A program made the translations under genes and the position numbers. DNA of 64,000 nucleotides from Planctomycetota bacterium (GTDB lineage: Bacteria > Planctomycetota > Planctomycetia > Planctomycetales > Planctomycetaceae): the NCBI GenBank assembly GCA_023417655.1, contig JAEZFD010000004.1, forward strand, positions 1-64,000. Reading direction: 5' to 3'. The notes below the pieces were generated by a model. It ran no database searches and was not told the DNA's origin. It saw only the letters and a program-made list of their open reading frames with translations. How positions within the stretch are numbered: the stretch's first letter is position 1; the number at the start of each line of letters is the position of its first letter. Shown here one piece after another: positions 60,745 through 64,000 of this stretch.

Positions 60745-62412
60745 TTACCAGCGGATGCTGTACTGAGCATAGGTATAGGAAGGAACTTTCGCTGAACCGG
60801 TCTGTTTGACGAACCGGCCCGCGAACAGCTGTGAATATCCAAAGAGGAAATTCTGATGGGGAGTCAGGTGGATGTTCCCCAGCAGATCGATTTCCTTGCC
60901 GACATCTTTTCCGGCAGCTCCAGTGATATCCTGGCGGATCGCCTGGCCCCTTGCGTTATAGAGCGCATCAGTTGCTGAAGCGAGATGAAAGATATGGTAC
61001 TGCATCCGGAGTTGCAGCCATTTCTGAGGATAGAACTGCAGCTGAAAGTTCAGATCGTGAATATTCTGGCGACCGACGATATCGAGGTAGCCAAAGTAAG
61101 TGTGGCCGGCGGGAAAGAGCTGGTTAAAGGTCTCATACTTGTTCGACTCCGGCTCTTTTGTTCCGCTCGCATAATCATAGTAGGTCCAGAAGCTGAGATC
61201 CCAGGGGAAAGCAAACTGCCAGCCAAGTCCGGACGTGACCGCATGGGCATTAATTGTTCTTCCGTTCCGTTCCCCGGTCTGGGCCATCAATTCAAAATCG
61301 TACAGCAGCCGCTTCTGCATATCTCCGGCAATTCGGGTGCCTAATGTGACTGTATTTCCGACTGATCCGACCCGTGTGTCGGTCAGATTCAGAAGATAAA
61401 GATCGACGAGCATCTCCTTCGTCGGGTGGCGTGTCACCCATAATCCGCTCAGGGCCCGGTTTTGGTCCATCGCATCCATCTTATCGCGGTTCGGAGAGAC
61501 CGGACGGACCCAGAAGAGATCAACATTCCACATGGAGGAGTACCAGTACCCGCGAACCCCGTCATAGGTTCTGAGAGTGTTCGAAAAGTCGGGAGAGGCA
61601 ATCAAACGCTGCGATCCCATTACTATTTCCTGGCGTCCAACTCGGAATTGCAGGGGATCGCTGGCGATCTCACCGAGCTTCCATTCCGTGAACACATTGA
61701 GGAGATCGGTCCCGGATTCATTGCTAATGACCATTTCCCGTTTGTCATCAACTGAACGGGCGTCGATGAACTCGAGATACACTCTTGCGAGATCCCGATA
61801 GGACAGGTCCCCATAGAGTCGCAGACGAGTGAAATTGGTTTCTGAGTTTTCTCCCGATAACTGGTAGTTGGTGTAATCGTTGTAGCGGAGCCGGAATTCC
61901 CCACCGGTGGTGAAGAGAAATTCATCCTTCAAGATGACCCGTTTATAGGCATCCGACCACATGTGGTAAGTGTTCAGAGGATCATCGAGGTAGCGAAAGT
62001 CGTAGTCATAAAAGGGAGTCTGGTCGGATCCCGTCGTCCCGAATGGTGCAGGCGGAGCCTTAGGGGATTCGATCCCGTGTCGCCAGTCATAGAACGAATA
62101 ATATCCCGGTCCTCCGTCGCTGATCGTGAACCAGCCTGCGCGAGGGATCTTCTCGATGGGCGGCACCTTAGACCAATCGACGGGGGCATGGGCATGGGTG
62201 TGAACCGGCACGGGTTCATAGTGGCCGAACCCTGCCGGGTGATCCATCAAGGGATGGACCAAGGACGGTTCGGCAGGAATGACATAGGGCGCCATCACCT
62301 CCGTCTCAACTGGATGTGGAGGGGCGGCCGTCGACTCGTCTCCTGCATAAATGAGAGAGGAGAGAAGCAGGCTGGAGATCCCGACACAGATTGTGCGGCC
62401 AATCGTCCACAT
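60745..62412 (-). CDS. Alginate-export-family outer-membrane protein
   Basis: 555 residues with a signal peptide (IGRTICVGISSLLLSSLIYAG). After a His/Pro-rich linker (about 60-90, HTHAHAPVDW) comes a barrel-like domain with alternating strands: TTGGEFRLRYNDYTNYQ, TRLRLYGDLSYRD, LQFRVGRQEIVMGSQRL, ending in TYAQYSIRW with the C-terminal aromatic. This pattern is the alginate export (AlgE-like) domain. It most likely is an outer-membrane porin or exporter. The Pro/His-rich leader could be a metal or envelope-linking spacer. Convergent with the peroxidase gene. Confidence 0.85.
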   Translation of the reverse strand: MWTIGRTICVGISSLLLSSLIYAGDESTAAPPHPVETEVMAPYVIPAEPSLVHPLMDHPAGFGHYEPVPVHTHAHAPVDWSKVPPIEKIPRAGWFTISDGGPGYYSFYDWRHGIESPKAPPAPFGTTGSDQTPFYDYDFRYLDDPLNTYHMWSDAYKRVILKDEFLFTTGGEFRLRYNDYTNYQLSGENSETNFTRLRLYGDLSYRDLARVYLEFIDARSVDDKREMVISNESGTDLLNVFTEWKLGEIASDPLQFRVGRQEIVMGSQRLIASPDFSNTLRTYDGVRGYWYSSMWNVDLFWVRPVSPNRDKMDAMDQNRALSGLWVTRHPTKEMLVDLYLLNLTDTRVGSVGNTVTLGTRIAGDMQKRLLYDFELMAQTGERNGRTINAHAVTSGLGWQFAFPWDLSFWTYYDYASGTKEPESNKYETFNQLFPAGHTYFGYLDIVGRQNIHDLNFQLQFYPQKWLQLRMQYHIFHLASATDALYNARGQAIRQDITGAAGKDVGKEIDLLGNIHLTPHQNFLFGYSQLFAGRFVKQTGSAKVPSYTYAQYSIRW

Positions 62413-63093
62413 GATGTGATCCCGAGGAGGGACTTACCCCGGCTCCATCACTTGGCATGAGTGACACGGAGGTTGACGATTGTATCGGTTGCTTAAAGAT
62501 TGCTGATTGAGGGGATTGGCGACTGTTGCCTGTAGAATCAGCAACTGACTCCTGAGAAACACCACAGAAACGTTCGTGCGCGACGGGAATGATATCGCCC
62601 TGTCCCCTGAGACCGCTCATTGTGAGCATTCACTGAGAATCGGGGGCCCACGTCGTCTTGGCAATTGGGGGGGGCATGCTTCAGTTCAAAGAGAGCGAGC
62701 AATCAAACACGAAAGGCCCCGGCGGTCTCTCAGGTCGCCGGGGCCTTAATGTGATTCACAATGTGAACTTCGGCAGGAATCGAGCCCTTTCTCAAGGGGC
62801 CGGTGGACTCCTCATTGCGGTTGCACGTGGCAGACCGACTCAATCACCCGAGTCGGTGTTAAGCACGTGACGTGCCACTCAGGGCCGGTCTGCGAATGAA
62901 CGATCACCGTAAAGTGTTTTCGGGACGCTAGATTCGTCAATTTTCGCGACCATGCCCTCATCTCGCCGGATGAGCGGGCTCTGTAAGAGTTGCACGGAAT
63001 TCACGGCCCAATTGCAAATTCTGCAATGAAAAACTGGGTGGTTCGGGCCGAGTTTGATGCTGAATCTCCTGCTTCCACAAATTCCCCGAGCGG
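62413..63093. other. Gap with two strong inverted repeats
   Basis: About 680 bases without a supported gene. AAGGCCCCGGCG (62713-62724) pairs with CGCCGGGGCCTT (62736-62747), and ACCGACTC (62834-62841) pairs with GAGTCGGT (62850-62857). The latter sits inside GCACGTGG/CACGTG repeats. Neither has a long T-run. A terminator for trpA on the minus strand and/or a small RNA are possible. Confidence 0.55.
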
Positions 63094-63912
63094 CTACTTA
63101 CCAGTCTGATGAGCAGCGTCGGACATCGTTTGAGCGTACGCCGTCAGCTCAGACAGGCCGCCGTTTCGATCGATGGAAGTGAGCTTCTCAAGATGTCGGA
63201 CTACGGCCGTTCCCACAATGACACCGTGGGCCAGTCCTCGCAGCGGCTGAACATGTTCCGGTCGACTGATCCCGAAACCGACCGCCAAAGGGAGGTCTGT
63301 TTCTTCCCGCAGCCATTTGAGCTGTTCAAGAAGTGCGGTTGCGACGTTTTCACGTTCACCCGTTGTTCCGGCGACGGCGACGATGTACACGAAACCAGAT
63401 CCGCGTGCAAGAACTTGTTTCACCCGGCTGCGGGGAGTCGTCGGAGCAATCAGCTGAATCAGGGCCAGTCCCCGCTGCTGTGTCAGTGCGAAGAGTTCGT
63501 CGGCTTCGGCACCCGGCAGGTCAGGGACGATCAGGCCGGCGATCCCTGAATTCACGCACTCATCCAGGAATGCCTCAACGCCTGTCCGGAAGATGATGGC
63601 AAAAGAGACCATCGCGACCAGCGGCGGAAGTGGTTCGGCCTTGAGTTCCGCGAGGGCTTTGAAGATGTCTTTGACCTGCACCTTCTTGCCGAGTGCCCGG
63701 GTATAGGACGCCTGAATCACAGGGCCGTCCGCGACAGGATCGCTGTAGGGAAAGCCGATCTCGATCAGGTCGACATTTGCAGCTGCCAGAGCCCGCAGCG
63801 CGTCCTTGGTCCCTTCGAGATCCGGGTCTCCTGCTGTGATGAATGGCATGAACGCCATCCGACGGGATTCTGCAAGACCGGCAAACGTCTGTTGAATTCG
63901 CTCAGACACCAT
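63094..63912 (-). CDS. trpA: Tryptophan synthase alpha chain
   Basis: 272 residues from ATG at 63912, with CAGGAG a few bases upstream. Signature IEIGFPYSDPVADGP contains the catalytic Glu (E51) and Asp (D62); PFITAGDP and the phosphate-binding GFGISRPEHV are present. TrpA cleaves indole-glycerol phosphate to indole, which passes to TrpB. A full-length subunit with no anomalies. TrpB is not in the window; it may lie to the right of the window end. Confidence 0.95.
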   Translation of the reverse strand: MVSERIQQTFAGLAESRRMAFMPFITAGDPDLEGTKDALRALAAANVDLIEIGFPYSDPVADGPVIQASYTRALGKKVQVKDIFKALAELKAEPLPPLVAMVSFAIIFRTGVEAFLDECVNSGIAGLIVPDLPGAEADELFALTQQRGLALIQLIAPTTPRSRVKQVLARGSGFVYIVAVAGTTGERENVATALLEQLKWLREETDLPLAVGFGISRPEHVQPLRGLAHGVIVGTAVVRHLEKLTSIDRNGGLSELTAYAQTMSDAAHQTGK

Positions 63913-64000
63913 CGACTCCTGTTCCTGAGAGATGTCCGCTCTCAGGGGTACTCTTCAGTTTCTTATCATGCGTGGGAGAGCCGCAAATGATCACGGCCAT

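Noticed and set aside
1..64000. CRISPR array or rRNA operon
   Set aside because: No regularly spaced direct repeats and no rRNA-like conserved segments were noticed.
63913..64000. Possible start of another minus-strand gene at the window end
   Set aside because: About 30 open codons overlapping the trpA start region; too short to support, and the window ends there.

Overview
This window most likely comes from a planctomycete (order Planctomycetales is my inference). The evidence is a DUF1559 pilin-like protein with an N-terminal prepilin motif and an HTGG...GDGS C-terminus next to a small carboxypeptidase-regulatory-like lipoprotein, a DUF1580-like small protein, a split Tad locus, several large proteins I cannot place in a family, and moderately high G+C. 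No rRNA, CRISPR array or complete tRNA was seen.

Layout. (1) 1-9546 is a mobile, phage-like module: the end of a tyrosine recombinase, a DUF1580-like protein, an HTH gene interrupted by an in-frame TAG, a prohead-protease-like protein, a tape-measure-like coiled-coil protein, an HGG zinc-ribbon protein and a terminase large subunit. No portal, capsid or tail-tube gene was recognised. (2) 9939-17578 is a co-directional Tad (Flp) pilus block: CpaE-like, CpaF, TadB, TadC, two TadE/F-type pseudopilins and a TadG-like protein. Pilin, secretin and prepilin peptidase are not in the window. (3) 17579-24465 is a second accessory island: an IS3-family remnant, a phage-gene remnant, a zinc-ribbon membrane protein, an excisionase-like HTH protein, a complete tyrosine integrase, then a cargo block of a small protein, a CoiA-like nuclease, a possible HEPN-type helical protein and a PD-(D/E)XK-like nuclease. 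It ends at a tRNA 3'-end fragment (T-arm plus acceptor strand), a typical scar of integration into a tRNA gene.

(4) 24822-49506 is mostly chromosomal housekeeping and regulation: a histidine kinase/sigma-54 regulator pair, a tandem universal stress protein, a bestrophin-like channel, the DUF1559/lipoprotein pair, dCMP deaminase, aspartate-semialdehyde dehydrogenase, an ITPase (RdgB/HAM1), a VWA protein, a DCC oxidoreductase, two alpha/beta hydrolases, a TrmH-type rRNA/tRNA methyltransferase, an FHA protein, an unrecognised 1066-residue membrane protein, ComEC, a cupin and an AhpD-like protein. (5) 49575-57692 holds a DUF1348 protein, a sigma-54 response regulator divergent from a 1688-residue hybrid kinase (six PAS, two receivers, Hpt), and a Dps-like ferritin. 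(6) 58199-63912 holds a Tat-exported bicupin (oxalate-decarboxylase-like), a di-haem peroxidase, an alginate-export-type outer-membrane protein and trpA.

The most interesting parts are the structural-gene-poor packaging module on the left, which may sit between the two halves of the Tad locus, and the integrase island whose cargo looks like an uncharacterised nuclease/HEPN defence-type cassette. Functions are assigned by recognising motifs by eye; no searches were run.
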